The notes under the pieces: generated by a model
Databases searched by the model: none
Seen by the model: the letters and a program-made list of their open reading frames with translations, nothing else
What the model was told of the DNA's origin: nothing
Source of the DNA: an uncultured Eubacteriales bacterium
Lineage (GTDB): Bacteria; Bacillota; Clostridia; Oscillospirales; Oscillospiraceae
Length of the DNA: 64,000 bases
Direction of reading: 5' to 3'
Assembly (NCBI GenBank): GCA_958402445.1
Contig: CATXTO010000007.1
Coordinates: 31,437 to 95,436, forward strand
Made by a program: the position numbers and the translations under genes
Shown here: one piece after another, positions 17,600-26,037 of the stretch
How the letters are laid out: each line of letters begins with the position of its first letter
How positions within the stretch are numbered: the stretch's first letter is position 1

Positions 17600-18376
17600 T
17601 TGATTTTGACCATTGATATCGGCAACACCAATGTGGTGTTAGGCTGTGTGGAAGAGGAGCAAATTTTATTTGAGGCGCGTATTGCTACGGATCATATCAA
17701 AACCTCGGATCAATATTGTGCGGAGCTCAAGACGATGCTGGAGCTGTTTCGCGTGGATGTAAGAGACATCGAGGGCACCATTATTTCCTCCGTAGTACCG
17801 CCGGTGCTCAACTCGTTCGTGACAGCAATCAAAAAGCTCACTGGCAAAACAAGTTTGGTGGTGGGGCCTGGCATTCGAACCGGTCTGAATATTTTGGTCG
17901 ACAACCCGGCGCAGACCGGAGCGGATTTGGTGGTGGCTGCAGTGGCTGCTCTGCGGGAACACCGACCTCCCCTCATTATTGTGGATATGGGAACCGCAAC
18001 TACAATTTCTGTGATAGACGCAAATGGCTCTTTGGTGGGGGGATGTATTTGTCCAGGTGTCAAAATTTCCATGGAGGCTCTGACGACGCGAACCGCTCAA
18101 CTGCCGGGCATTAGCCTGGACCAGCCGCGCAGAGCAATTGGAAGAAACACAATAGATTGTATGCGAAGCGGTATTATGTTGGGAACTGCCTGTATGCTGG
18201 ACGGTCTCATTGAACGGATGGAGGCGGAGCTGGGCGGAAAATCCACGGTGCTGCTCACCGGCGGCATTGGAAAATTTGTGATGCCCCTGTGCAGGACCGC
18301 TATGATTTATGATGGTGATCTGCTGATCAAGGGGCTGGCGGCGCTCTATAAGGAGAATAAAAAGGCCCTGGGGTGA
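17600..18376 (+). CDS. coaX: Type III pantothenate kinase
   Basis: This enzyme phosphorylates pantothenate, the first step of CoA synthesis; the type III enzyme is insensitive to CoA feedback. The 258-residue length is standard. ASKHA signatures are ILTIDIGNTNVVLG (phosphate 1), the catalytic Asp region NPAQTGADLVVAA, IIVDMGTATTISVID (phosphate 2) and LLTGGIGKF. I placed the start at TTG, seven bases after the GGGGG SD, because that begins the conserved MILTIDIGNTN; the upstream residues belong to the preceding gene's overlapping sequence. It is followed by a strong bidirectional terminator. Confidence 0.95.
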   Translation: MILTIDIGNTNVVLGCVEEEQILFEARIATDHIKTSDQYCAELKTMLELFRVDVRDIEGTIISSVVPPVLNSFVTAIKKLTGKTSLVVGPGIRTGLNILVDNPAQTGADLVVAAVAALREHRPPLIIVDMGTATTISVIDANGSLVGGCICPGVKISMEALTTRTAQLPGISLDQPRRAIGRNTIDCMRSGIMLGTACMLDGLIERMEAELGGKSTVLLTGGIGKFVMPLCRTAMIYDGDLLIKGLAALYKENKKALG

Positions 18377-18460
18377 GCCCTGGCGGCGAATTGCTTGTAC
18401 AGGCGAGAAAACGGATTTTAAAAGAATTGGATGGGTTTTCTCCATCTAAGTTTTCATAAT

Positions 18461-18500
18461 AAAAAGTCCGCCCGCCGGATTTCCGGCAGGCGGACTTTTT
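18461..18500. terminator. Bidirectional terminator between coaX and the M32 peptidase gene
   Basis: Perfectly shaped: A5, then GTCCGCC.. / ..GGCGGAC stem with GCCGG/CCGGC inside, then T5. It serves convergent genes on both sides. Confidence 0.9.
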
Positions 18501-18511
18501 GCCGCTGTGTC

Positions 18512-20020
18512 TTACAGATTGTACAGCTTCGTGTATTTTTCGGTTAAGTAGTCCGTATAGTATTTTGCATCAAAGGTCCCGCAGGCCATCTCAAAGAGAT
18601 TTCCCGGTGCGTAGAGCCGGCCAAACTGATGGATGTTGGTATGCAGCCATTGCTTGACCTGGGACAGGTCCCCGTTGGAAATCGGACCCCAAATATCTCC
18701 CAACTGCGCCTGCATACAGCGCAGCATCTGCGGGCCGTACGCACTGCCCAGGGCATAGGAGGGGAAATACCCGATTTGCCCGCCGGCCCAATGAGAATCC
18801 TGAAGACAGCCCCGCCGGTCGTCCGGCACGTCAATGCCCAAATATTCCCGATAGAGGCGATTCCATTGCGCCGGCAGGTCTTGCACGGAAAGCGTGCCGG
18901 CAATTAGCTGTTTTTCCAGCTCATATCGCACCATGACGTGCATGCAATAGGTCAGCTCGTCCGCCTCCGTGCGGATGAACGAGGGACCGGCCTTGTTGAC
19001 GGCCCTCCAGAATTGATGAGGCGTGACGCCTTGAAGCTGATCCGGGAATAATTCGACAAGTTTCGGGAAAATGTAGGTCAGGAAGGACTCTGAGCGGCCG
19101 ATGAGGTTCTCAAAGAACCGACTTTGACTCTCGTGAATTCCCATGGAGGCGCCGCCGAAAAGGAAGGTCTGATTGTATTCCTCCCGGCAGCCCAGCTCAT
19201 ACATGGCGTGCCCGCCCTCATGGATGACGGAGTATAGGGAAGCCGCCATATCAGTCTCATAATAGTGTGTGGTGACACGGGCGTCTCGATTGTGAAAACT
19301 TGTGGTAAATGGATGCTCAGACTCAGCAATACTGCAGTATTGGGGGTCGAGGCCCAGAACGGAGAGAAGGTATGTGGAGAGCTGACGCTGCCGGTCCAAG
19401 GGATAGACCTGGTGGAGAAAGCTGTCGTCAATTTGTGGCGCTGCTTTCACCCGGGCGATCAAGGGGACCAGAGTTTGCCGCAGCTGCGCAAAGAACTGGT
19501 CCAGTGTCTCCATCGTCATGCCCTCTTCGTACTCATTCAGGAGCGCGTCATAAGGAGCCTTGGCGGGGTCATAATATCCAGCGAACTTTTGATTAAAAGC
19601 AATTATTTTTTCCAGATAAGGAGCAAACTGAGCAAAATCGCTGGCGTGCTTCGCCTGTTCCCAGACGCTTTGCGCCTTGTTCACCAGGACGCTGTACGCT
19701 ACGTACTCGTCAGGGGGGATCCGGGTGATTTGGTCGTAATTTTTACGGAGTAGCTCCGTTTCCCGGACAGCACGGGCATCCAGGGCGTCCCGCTGTGCCT
19801 CCAGAGATCGTAAAAGGGTCGCATTTTTCGGACTGGCCAGGAGTTGGTACAAGGCCTCGCTGAGCACGGCCATGGTACATCCACGACCCTCAGCGGAGCC
19901 TTTCGGTGCGGCGGTAGCGGCATCCAGGGACAAAACCCCCATGGCATGCTCATAGGCGGACAGCTTGGCCTCCAGGTCCCGCAGGGTTTTCAGAGCGGTG
20001 CTGCTGTTGAAATCGTTCAT
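18512..20020 (-). CDS. M32-family metallocarboxypeptidase (Taq carboxypeptidase type)
   Basis: This 502-residue cytosolic zinc carboxypeptidase removes C-terminal residues from peptides. The HExxH zinc motif is H267-E-G-G-H271 within YSVIHEGGHAMYELG, and the downstream glutamate ligand lies in the M32 signature GIHESQSRFFEN. Other family blocks are HPFTTSFHNRDARVTTHYYETD and the C-terminal GYFPSYALGSAYGPQ. Length matches the family of about 500 residues. No signal peptide. A clear SD AAGGAG and its own promoter make it monocistronic. Confidence 0.95.
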   Translation of the reverse strand: MNDFNSSTALKTLRDLEAKLSAYEHAMGVLSLDAATAAPKGSAEGRGCTMAVLSEALYQLLASPKNATLLRSLEAQRDALDARAVRETELLRKNYDQITRIPPDEYVAYSVLVNKAQSVWEQAKHASDFAQFAPYLEKIIAFNQKFAGYYDPAKAPYDALLNEYEEGMTMETLDQFFAQLRQTLVPLIARVKAAPQIDDSFLHQVYPLDRQRQLSTYLLSVLGLDPQYCSIAESEHPFTTSFHNRDARVTTHYYETDMAASLYSVIHEGGHAMYELGCREEYNQTFLFGGASMGIHESQSRFFENLIGRSESFLTYIFPKLVELFPDQLQGVTPHQFWRAVNKAGPSFIRTEADELTYCMHVMVRYELEKQLIAGTLSVQDLPAQWNRLYREYLGIDVPDDRRGCLQDSHWAGGQIGYFPSYALGSAYGPQMLRCMQAQLGDIWGPISNGDLSQVKQWLHTNIHQFGRLYAPGNLFEMACGTFDAKYYTDYLTEKYTKLYNL

Positions 20021-20052
20021 ACATATCTCCTTTTATACTATAATCTATTGAT

Positions 20053-20081
20053 ACCATAACACAAGGCGCGTCTACCGTCAA
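20053..20081 (-). promoter_or_regulatory. Promoter for the M32 carboxypeptidase gene
   Basis: On the minus strand TTGACG (20076-20081), 17-bp spacer, TATGGT (20053-20058). Confidence 0.55.
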
Positions 20082-20119
20082 TAGCCGCGGATGGGGACGA
20101 GATTTCTCAGCCGAAAATC

Positions 20120-20148
20120 TTGCACTTTGTGTCAGAATATGATATTAT
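20120..20148 (+). promoter_or_regulatory. Promoter for the small membrane protein gene at 20183
   Basis: TTGCAC, 17-bp spacer, TATTAT, 34 bp upstream of the start codon, consistent with a short leader and a strong SD (GGAGGAGG). Confidence 0.65.
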
Positions 20149-20182
20149 GACGGCAGATCAAGCAATTTGGAGGAGGCTGCGC

Positions 20183-20527
20183 ATGAAGGTTATGAACACA
20201 ATCGGTTCGTTTTTCAGGAAAGCGGGCAGCTTCGTCTTCCGGTTCCGTAAAATCTTTCTGGCAATTCCCGTCGTGGTTGTAGCAATCTGGATGGCATGCT
20301 CCAATGCGGCCCGCCTTCCGGATGTGGTGGGATTGATTCTGGCGGCCAGCGGGGATTTTTCTCTGCTGGTTTCCAAGCAGCAGGCAATTTTCGGCCCATT
20401 GATTTTGACGGGGCTCTGCCTGATTTTCATGTTTTCCTCCCGCAAGGTGTTTTATCCGTGGCTGATTTCTGTGGTAACGCTGGCGGTTCCGCCCCTAATT
20501 TTATTACTAAATCAGTTCGGATTTTAA
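20183..20527 (+). CDS. Small membrane protein, unknown function
   Basis: This 114-residue protein has a basic N-terminus (MKVMNTIGSFFRKAGSFVFRFRK) followed by three hydrophobic segments at about residues 24-40, 65-83 and 90-110, so it should span the membrane about three times. No motif is recognised. The SD GGAGGAGG is strong. It has its own promoter and is closed by a terminator 8 bp after the stop, so it is a single-gene unit rather than part of the following operon. Confidence 0.7.
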   Translation: MKVMNTIGSFFRKAGSFVFRFRKIFLAIPVVVVAIWMACSNAARLPDVVGLILAASGDFSLLVSKQQAIFGPLILTGLCLIFMFSSRKVFYPWLISVVTLAVPPLILLLNQFGF

Positions 20528-20534
20528 TTTGTAT

Positions 20535-20560
20535 GCCGGAGTCCGACCTCGGACTTCGGC
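20535..20560 (+). terminator. Terminator after the small membrane protein gene
   Basis: An 11-bp stem GCCGGAGTCCG / CGGACTTCGGC (one G-U pair) with a 4-nt loop, followed by TTTCGTCT. Confidence 0.75.
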
Positions 20561-20601
20561 TTTCGTCTCTATGCGGGTTCATATTTTTAAGACTCAGATG
20601 G

Positions 20602-20607
20602 TATAAT
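20602..20607 (+). promoter_or_regulatory. -10 box TATAAT for the DUF2238-DUF4445 pair
   Basis: A perfect -10 sits 27 bp before the start codon. The best -35 is TTCATA (20578-20583) at an 18-bp spacing, which is weak. Confidence 0.5.
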
Positions 20608-20633
20608 CAGGGAGAACGCAGGGGGTACTGAAT

Positions 20634-21521
20634 ATGAAACGGGAAGAAAAACGAAAAACAGTGCGGGATCAGGATCAGAAATACCGACACATTCAAAACA
20701 AAAAGATGATAACAACAGTATATATTTTGCTGCGTGTGTCGGTAGTTTTAACAATGATTGCCCAGATATTTAACGGAAATTACGAGAACGTCTATATCTG
20801 CGTGCTGGTCTTAGTCTTGTTTATGTTACCATCCATCATTGAGCGAAAGCTGCACATTGATCTGCCGGACACTCTGGAAATTATTGTGCTGCTCTTTATT
20901 TACGCTGCGGAGATTCTAGGCGAGATTCAGGAATATTATGTGTTTATCCCCTTTTGGGACGATCTGCTCCACACCCTCAATGGCTTTTTATTTGCCGCAA
21001 TTGGTTTTTCGCTGGTTAATATTCTAAATCGGGATAGGCGGGTTACCGTTCATCTGTCTCCTTTTTATATGGCTGCTATGGCCTTTTGCTTTTCAATGAC
21101 CATCGGCGTGCTTTGGGAGTTTTTTGAATGGGGTGTAGACAGCCTGTTCCACTCGGATATGCAAAAGGACACCGTAGTCCATCTGCTCAATTCGGTGAGC
21201 CTGAACCCGGAGGGGCGAAATATTCCTTTTCATTTAAAGAACATTACCGACGTAATCGTCGTGCAGGCGGACGGCTCTCAGCACGCTTTGGGCCTGGGCG
21301 GCTATTTGGATATTGGCCTGATCGATACCATGACGGACCTGTTGGTTAACTTCATCGGCGCAGTGGTATTTTCCATCATTGGATTTTTCTATGTAAAAAG
21401 TCAGGGCAGGGGGAAGCTGGCTAGACATTTCATTCCGCAGGTGATGGAATCCGCCCCATACCAGCCGGATTCTCTACCGGAAAGTCCAGCGGAGGAGGAA
21501 AGCCTTGGAAGCACTGAGTAA
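20634..21521 (+). CDS. DUF2238-like polytopic membrane protein
   Basis: This 295-residue protein begins with a highly charged cytosolic stretch (residues 1-25), then about six hydrophobic helices. The block IPFWDDLLHTLNGFLFAAIGFSLVN and the following GVLWEFFEWGVDSLF with conserved Asp, His and Glu resemble the DUF2238 (YjdF-like) family of inner-membrane proteins of unknown function. A loop of about 50 residues after EWGVDSLF and an acidic C-terminal tail are notable. It overlaps the next gene by 17 bp, so the two are co-translated; no functional link with the ASKHA protein is established. Confidence 0.7.
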   Translation: MKREEKRKTVRDQDQKYRHIQNKKMITTVYILLRVSVVLTMIAQIFNGNYENVYICVLVLVLFMLPSIIERKLHIDLPDTLEIIVLLFIYAAEILGEIQEYYVFIPFWDDLLHTLNGFLFAAIGFSLVNILNRDRRVTVHLSPFYMAAMAFCFSMTIGVLWEFFEWGVDSLFHSDMQKDTVVHLLNSVSLNPEGRNIPFHLKNITDVIVVQADGSQHALGLGGYLDIGLIDTMTDLLVNFIGAVVFSIIGFFYVKSQGRGKLARHFIPQVMESAPYQPDSLPESPAEEESLGSTE

Positions 21522-23025
21522 AAGGCTGTTTTTACAGCTGCCACCGCCATCGGAGCAGGATCAGAGGTCTGAGGAACGGCGAATTTTGGAGGCGCTCCCT
21601 GCCGACCTGGGAGAAGTCCAGATGAGCCTACGGGCCATGCGGCAGCTCTATCCCACCTGCCAGGAATCCCAGTGGCGCGTTACCGTTTCACTGTCCTGGA
21701 ATGGGCGCGGATGGGTGGTGACCGGCATTATGCCGGGGGACACCGCAAATCAAAACTACGGGATTTGCGCAGACCTGGGCAGTACCACGGTCTGCATGCG
21801 GCTGGTAGACCTGGAGACCGGAGCTGTGGTTTGTCAAAGCAGCGCCTATAACCGGCAAATTACCTATGGTGAGGATATTTTAAGCAGGGTTTTCTATTGC
21901 AAGGACAGCCCGCAGCGGCGAGAAGAGCTCCGGCTGGCAACCGTGGCTTCCTTGCAGGAGGTGCTGCACAGTCTGATGGTGGAAAGCGGATTCGATGTTT
22001 CTACCTGCGGGGCTATGACGGTGGCGGGGAACACGGCTATGATGCATTTCCTCCTGGGCTTGGATGCGTTTTCTCTTTTTGCTGCACCCTATGCGCCCAG
22101 GGCAACTCAGTTCGGAAGCTTTCCGGCCAGGGAATTGGAAATCCCCATGGATGGCTATGTGACCTTCTACCCATGCAGGGCCAATTATTTGGGGGGCGAT
22201 ATCATCAGCGGTATTGTCTCCACGGAGCTGCATCATCAAAAGGGCATTTGTGTGTTCTTGGACATCGGTACCAACGGAGAACTGGTGGTGGGGAACCGGG
22301 AGTTTCTACTGGCAGGCGCCGGGGCCGCCGGCCCTGCGCTGGAAGGCGGCGTCGTGAAAACCGGTATGCGGGCGCTGCCTGGGGCGGTTTCCTACCTCAA
22401 GCTGCATGAGGGTCGTTTCCATTTAACCGTTCTGGGAGGCGGCGCGCCCAAGGGACTGTGCGGCAGCGGCATCGTAGACATGATTGCGCAGCTTTTTTTG
22501 CATGGAATCATCGACCTACGGGGTAAATTTGTTCCGGAAGCGCAAGGAATTGTAGAGAAAGAAGGAGAGCTTGGCATCTGCTATGGTCCCGGTCTCACTT
22601 TCTGGCAGAGCGATATTGACGCGTTTTTACAAACCAAAGCTGCGGCAAACACCATGGTGGAGTACATGTTGGACGCGTTGGGAGTTGAGATGCAGCAGGT
22701 GGAGAAATTTTATGTCTCAGGGGCGTTTGGAACCTACCTAGACAAGGAATCGGCTGTGACGATCGGCTTGTATCCGGATATTCCTCGAGATAGGATCGTC
22801 AGCGCAGGCAATACCTCGTTAGAGGGTGCGCAAAAATTGCTGTGCAACCGGAAGGTTCTGAGGGAACTGGAGAAAATTCTCACGGAGATGGAATATGTGC
22901 AGTTTGGCGAGGTAGCGAATTTTATTGACCGGATGACGGCTGCGAAGGCCATTCCGCATACAGACCTTTCCCGCTATCCCACGGTTCGCGCGGAGCTGCT
23001 GCGCCGCGGTTTGCTGCAGGCCTAG
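21505..23025 (+). CDS. DUF4445/RACo-like ASKHA-domain protein lacking a [2Fe-2S] domain
   Basis: This 506-residue protein matches the ASKHA part of reductive activators of corrinoid proteins (RACo/DUF4445). The actin-like blocks are GICADLGSTTVCMRLVD, the MTVAGNTAMMHFLLG segment, CVFLDIGTNGELVVGN and KFYVSGAFGTYLDKESAV. In RACo an N-terminal plant-type ferredoxin domain precedes this; here the N-terminus has about 85 residues with only one Cys and no CxxxxCxxC pattern, so an internal redox cluster is missing. The start is TTG with SD GGAGGAGG, inside the end of the preceding membrane-protein gene. It may activate a corrinoid methyltransferase with an external electron donor (inference). Confidence 0.82.
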   Translation: MEALSKRLFLQLPPPSEQDQRSEERRILEALPADLGEVQMSLRAMRQLYPTCQESQWRVTVSLSWNGRGWVVTGIMPGDTANQNYGICADLGSTTVCMRLVDLETGAVVCQSSAYNRQITYGEDILSRVFYCKDSPQRREELRLATVASLQEVLHSLMVESGFDVSTCGAMTVAGNTAMMHFLLGLDAFSLFAAPYAPRATQFGSFPARELEIPMDGYVTFYPCRANYLGGDIISGIVSTELHHQKGICVFLDIGTNGELVVGNREFLLAGAGAAGPALEGGVVKTGMRALPGAVSYLKLHEGRFHLTVLGGGAPKGLCGSGIVDMIAQLFLHGIIDLRGKFVPEAQGIVEKEGELGICYGPGLTFWQSDIDAFLQTKAAANTMVEYMLDALGVEMQQVEKFYVSGAFGTYLDKESAVTIGLYPDIPRDRIVSAGNTSLEGAQKLLCNRKVLRELEKILTEMEYVQFGEVANFIDRMTAAKAIPHTDLSRYPTVRAELLRRGLLQA

Positions 23026-23112
23026 GTCAGCCACAGCATTTGTTAAAAAATCCATCTATCGTTCGCGTTTAACACGTTTAAGCAGTTTTGCTCTGCAACA
23101 TTGCTTACAACG

Positions 23113-23140
23113 TCCATCCGGGTTAATCGACCCGGGTGGA
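23113..23140 (+). terminator. Terminator of the DUF2238-DUF4445 operon
   Basis: An 11-bp stem TCCATCCGGGT / ACCCGGGTGGA (one G-U) with loop TAATCG, followed by TAATTTTATTGTTTT. Confidence 0.85.
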
Positions 23141-23174
23141 TAATTTTATTGTTTTAAATGCAAAGCAATGGCAA

Positions 23175-23202
23175 AAGACCTCCGGGATATCCCGGAGGTC
23201 TT
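23175..23202. terminator. 28-bp perfect palindrome, probable terminator of the YfhO operon
   Basis: AAGACCTCCGGGAT is followed directly by its exact reverse complement. It lies 9 bp past the YfhO stop, and the A/T ends would allow termination in both directions. Confidence 0.65.
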
Positions 23203-23210
23203 GGTGCTAA

Positions 23211-25949
23211 TTATAGTTCTGGGTTTTTGGCCTGATACTTGCCCCGTCTGCGGCGGGGCCAATAAACTGGAATTGCAATTGCCAGAAAAATCAGAAGAGC
23301 ACCCAGGGAGATCTTCCAACCCAGATCAAAACCGCGATTCTGATAAGAAAACGCAATAGTATGGCTTCCGGGCGTCAGGTGCAGGCCGATCATGGCGTCT
23401 AAAACGGGTGTGATTTCAACCGGCGTTCCATCCACAGTCGCAGTCCAGTTTTCGTCATAGGGGATGGAGGTGTAGAGAAGTGTGGCGTCATCCACCTCCA
23501 CGGTCCCAGCGATTCGAGTGTCTTGAAAGTCCGTGACTTGCAGGGTTGCCTGCTGCAGCCGCTCCAGCCCGCTGTGAAACACGGCGGAATCGAGAACCGC
23601 ACTTACGACCTCCAAGCGACCCTTCTCATTGGCTTTACAGTGGAACGTAACCTCGATTAAGTCGCCGGCGACACAATCGCCCACGCTGAGCATTTGGTCC
23701 AGACTCATGGTTTCGGTATACAGCGTCTCCCCGTTTTTCGAGATGGTGATGCCGTTTTTCTTGGAGGCGGACAGGTCCAAGCAGACAAAACCCGGCCGGT
23801 CTACCAAAAAGGAAACGGTGAGATCCCCGGATTTCTCCTTGGTTTCATAGGAGCAGTAGCCGCCTGCGGCACGCTGCGTGACGGTAAAGTCCTCTTCCGC
23901 CTCCATTTTGTACTGCTCTATAATGGTGTAAGGAGAATCCTGGATTCCCGTTGCGGCGCGAAACAGCAGGTTCTGGAAATCAAAGCTACCCGCGGTGGAA
24001 TCCTCTACCGAAATCTCTGCTAAATTAGAGTTTGTCATGAAGCCCAGAGGAAGGTACGCGTTGTTTTCCAGTAGATACACATTTCCCAAATTATAAACCG
24101 AATCAAAAAAGGCGCTGTTCAGAACATCGCCGTCCCGGCAAATCATATATTTCAAATTTAAGAAGAGATTGGAAACAGGGGAGGCTTCCTCGTAGCTATA
24201 ACGGTTGTAACTGGGTTTCGCCCCATAGCCCAAGGCGGCCATAAACCGGGTGACCCGCACATTCGCGGAGGAGGAAAACATGGTAATTCCGCTGATTCCG
24301 TTCAGTGCGTCGTCGTTTAGGGTCTGCGTGTGTGTAAATTCCGCCCGATAAAATGGATTGCCCGTTTCCCGCTCCTTCATATAGGCAATGACATCGGCGG
24401 TATCCTGTTTCCCTTTGGGGTAATTGGAAATCCCGGTGCCGGTGAAGGTAACGCCAAAATTCACCAAATTTGCAGCCAACTCTAGAATCATAGCGGCCAA
24501 AAGCAGGAGAGAGAGTTTTTGGTTTTTCCCTTTTTGTGCGGCGGTCAGGGGGACCAGTTCCAGCTCAATTGGCTGAGGCTGCCCGAGGGCAATGTCAGGG
24601 TCCCGCAGCGCAGAGGTTGGCTTTGGTTCCAGCTTGGGGCGCTGCCAGGAGAGCAGCAGAAGGCCGTAAAGTACAAGAAAGGTCAGATTATAGGCCAGAA
24701 ATACCGGTCGAAACCGCTGGTCCGAACAGGCGGTAAGGCCCAGAACAACCAGAATAGAGGTCATGATCTGCCACGGCTTGCATTCCTCACGAAGCTGGTA
24801 GGCCCGGTACGCCATACACAGCACCACGAAGGAAAACAGAAAACTGAACCGGTAGGGTATCATGTTGGTAAAATGAAAGCCGTGCCAAATATAATCCAAC
24901 TGCCGGAGAATGAAACTGAGCATAAAGAAGAGCAAGAGTCCCACACTGCAGAGCTTTTCCCGCAAACGGATCTTTTTTGACAGGCAAAACTGAATCGCCA
25001 GAATCAAAGACAGGACACCGCAGTAAAGGTTCGGCAGCCCTTCCTTGTAGCTGGGCTCCAGGCCTCCGGCAGTGTTGCCAGCCACTTGGCGCATGGCGTC
25101 CAGCAACCCCTGCCAATTGCTGGATTTTGCAATGTTGAGACTGAAACCAGTGGGGAACTGATTGACACTGGAGTTGGTATTGGCCAAGGCCAGGTAGGCC
25201 GGCAACTCCAGAATCGCAGTCATGGCTATGGCCAGCGCGGAAAAGACCAGCATACAGCACAGATCCCCCAGAAAACGACGGAACCCCTTGCCATAACAAA
25301 TCTCATACAGGATAAAACTCAGCGCCACAAAAATGCAGGTAAACAGGCCAATGTAATAATTACTGAATACTGAGAGAAAGAGGGTGATGGTGTATAGCAC
25401 AAAACGACGTTCGCGCAGGAGGGAGAGCATACCCAGTACCACGAGAGGCAACAAGGCGAAGGTATCCAGCCACATCAGGTTCCACTGATACCCCAGAGCC
25501 CAGGCGCACAGCGCGTAAAAGCAGGAAAACAAGGGGATGGACCAGTCGTTGGCCCGAAAAACTTTTCGTAGGAAAATACCAAAGAACAGCCCGGCCAGTC
25601 CTAACCGAATCGGGACAAGCAGAGAAAACAGGCCCAGCAGCATGTGTTCCGGAACAAGTACGGATAACAGGTTTAGGGGAGAGGCCAGATAGTAGGAGAT
25701 CAACGCTAAATAGTCCACGCCCATCCCTAGATTCCAGTTGTGCAGCAGAGAGCCGCCGGCGCGAAGCACCCTGCGGTATTCTGCAAAGAAGGGATAGTAT
25801 TGATGATACATATCCGAGTATAAAATGGAAGAGCTTCCAAAGGGGCTGTATTGGCTGGCCAGCATGACCAGCGTATAGCCCAAAAAAGGCAAGAAAAACG
25901 ACAGAGCCAGATATTTCTTCGCGGGCTTTCCTCTGCGTGCTAGCTCCAT
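23211..25949 (-). CDS. YfhO-family membrane glycosyltransferase-like protein
   Basis: This 912-residue membrane protein opens with about 12 hydrophobic helices (residues 12-530) and ends with an extracellular beta-rich region (about 560-870) plus one last helix and a basic tail. The N-terminal YSDMYHQYYPFFAEYRRVLRAGGSLLHNWNLGMGVDY, with its Asp in the first extracytoplasmic loop, is the YfhO/GT-C signature; in Bacillus YfhO works with CsbB to glycosylate lipoteichoic acid using undecaprenyl-linked sugar. It is last in a minus-strand run with DHHW, MBOAT and lipoprotein genes, supporting a role in envelope polymer decoration. Confidence 0.9.
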   Translation of the reverse strand: MELARRGKPAKKYLALSFFLPFLGYTLVMLASQYSPFGSSSILYSDMYHQYYPFFAEYRRVLRAGGSLLHNWNLGMGVDYLALISYYLASPLNLLSVLVPEHMLLGLFSLLVPIRLGLAGLFFGIFLRKVFRANDWSIPLFSCFYALCAWALGYQWNLMWLDTFALLPLVVLGMLSLLRERRFVLYTITLFLSVFSNYYIGLFTCIFVALSFILYEICYGKGFRRFLGDLCCMLVFSALAIAMTAILELPAYLALANTNSSVNQFPTGFSLNIAKSSNWQGLLDAMRQVAGNTAGGLEPSYKEGLPNLYCGVLSLILAIQFCLSKKIRLREKLCSVGLLLFFMLSFILRQLDYIWHGFHFTNMIPYRFSFLFSFVVLCMAYRAYQLREECKPWQIMTSILVVLGLTACSDQRFRPVFLAYNLTFLVLYGLLLLSWQRPKLEPKPTSALRDPDIALGQPQPIELELVPLTAAQKGKNQKLSLLLLAAMILELAANLVNFGVTFTGTGISNYPKGKQDTADVIAYMKERETGNPFYRAEFTHTQTLNDDALNGISGITMFSSSANVRVTRFMAALGYGAKPSYNRYSYEEASPVSNLFLNLKYMICRDGDVLNSAFFDSVYNLGNVYLLENNAYLPLGFMTNSNLAEISVEDSTAGSFDFQNLLFRAATGIQDSPYTIIEQYKMEAEEDFTVTQRAAGGYCSYETKEKSGDLTVSFLVDRPGFVCLDLSASKKNGITISKNGETLYTETMSLDQMLSVGDCVAGDLIEVTFHCKANEKGRLEVVSAVLDSAVFHSGLERLQQATLQVTDFQDTRIAGTVEVDDATLLYTSIPYDENWTATVDGTPVEITPVLDAMIGLHLTPGSHTIAFSYQNRGFDLGWKISLGALLIFLAIAIPVYWPRRRRGKYQAKNPEL

Positions 25950-26037
25950 AATTCACCATCCTTTGCAGTATTTTCGTTTTATTGTACCATCAAAATAACG
26001 CCCAGTAAATAGAAAATGGAAATTTTGGTAAAAAAAT

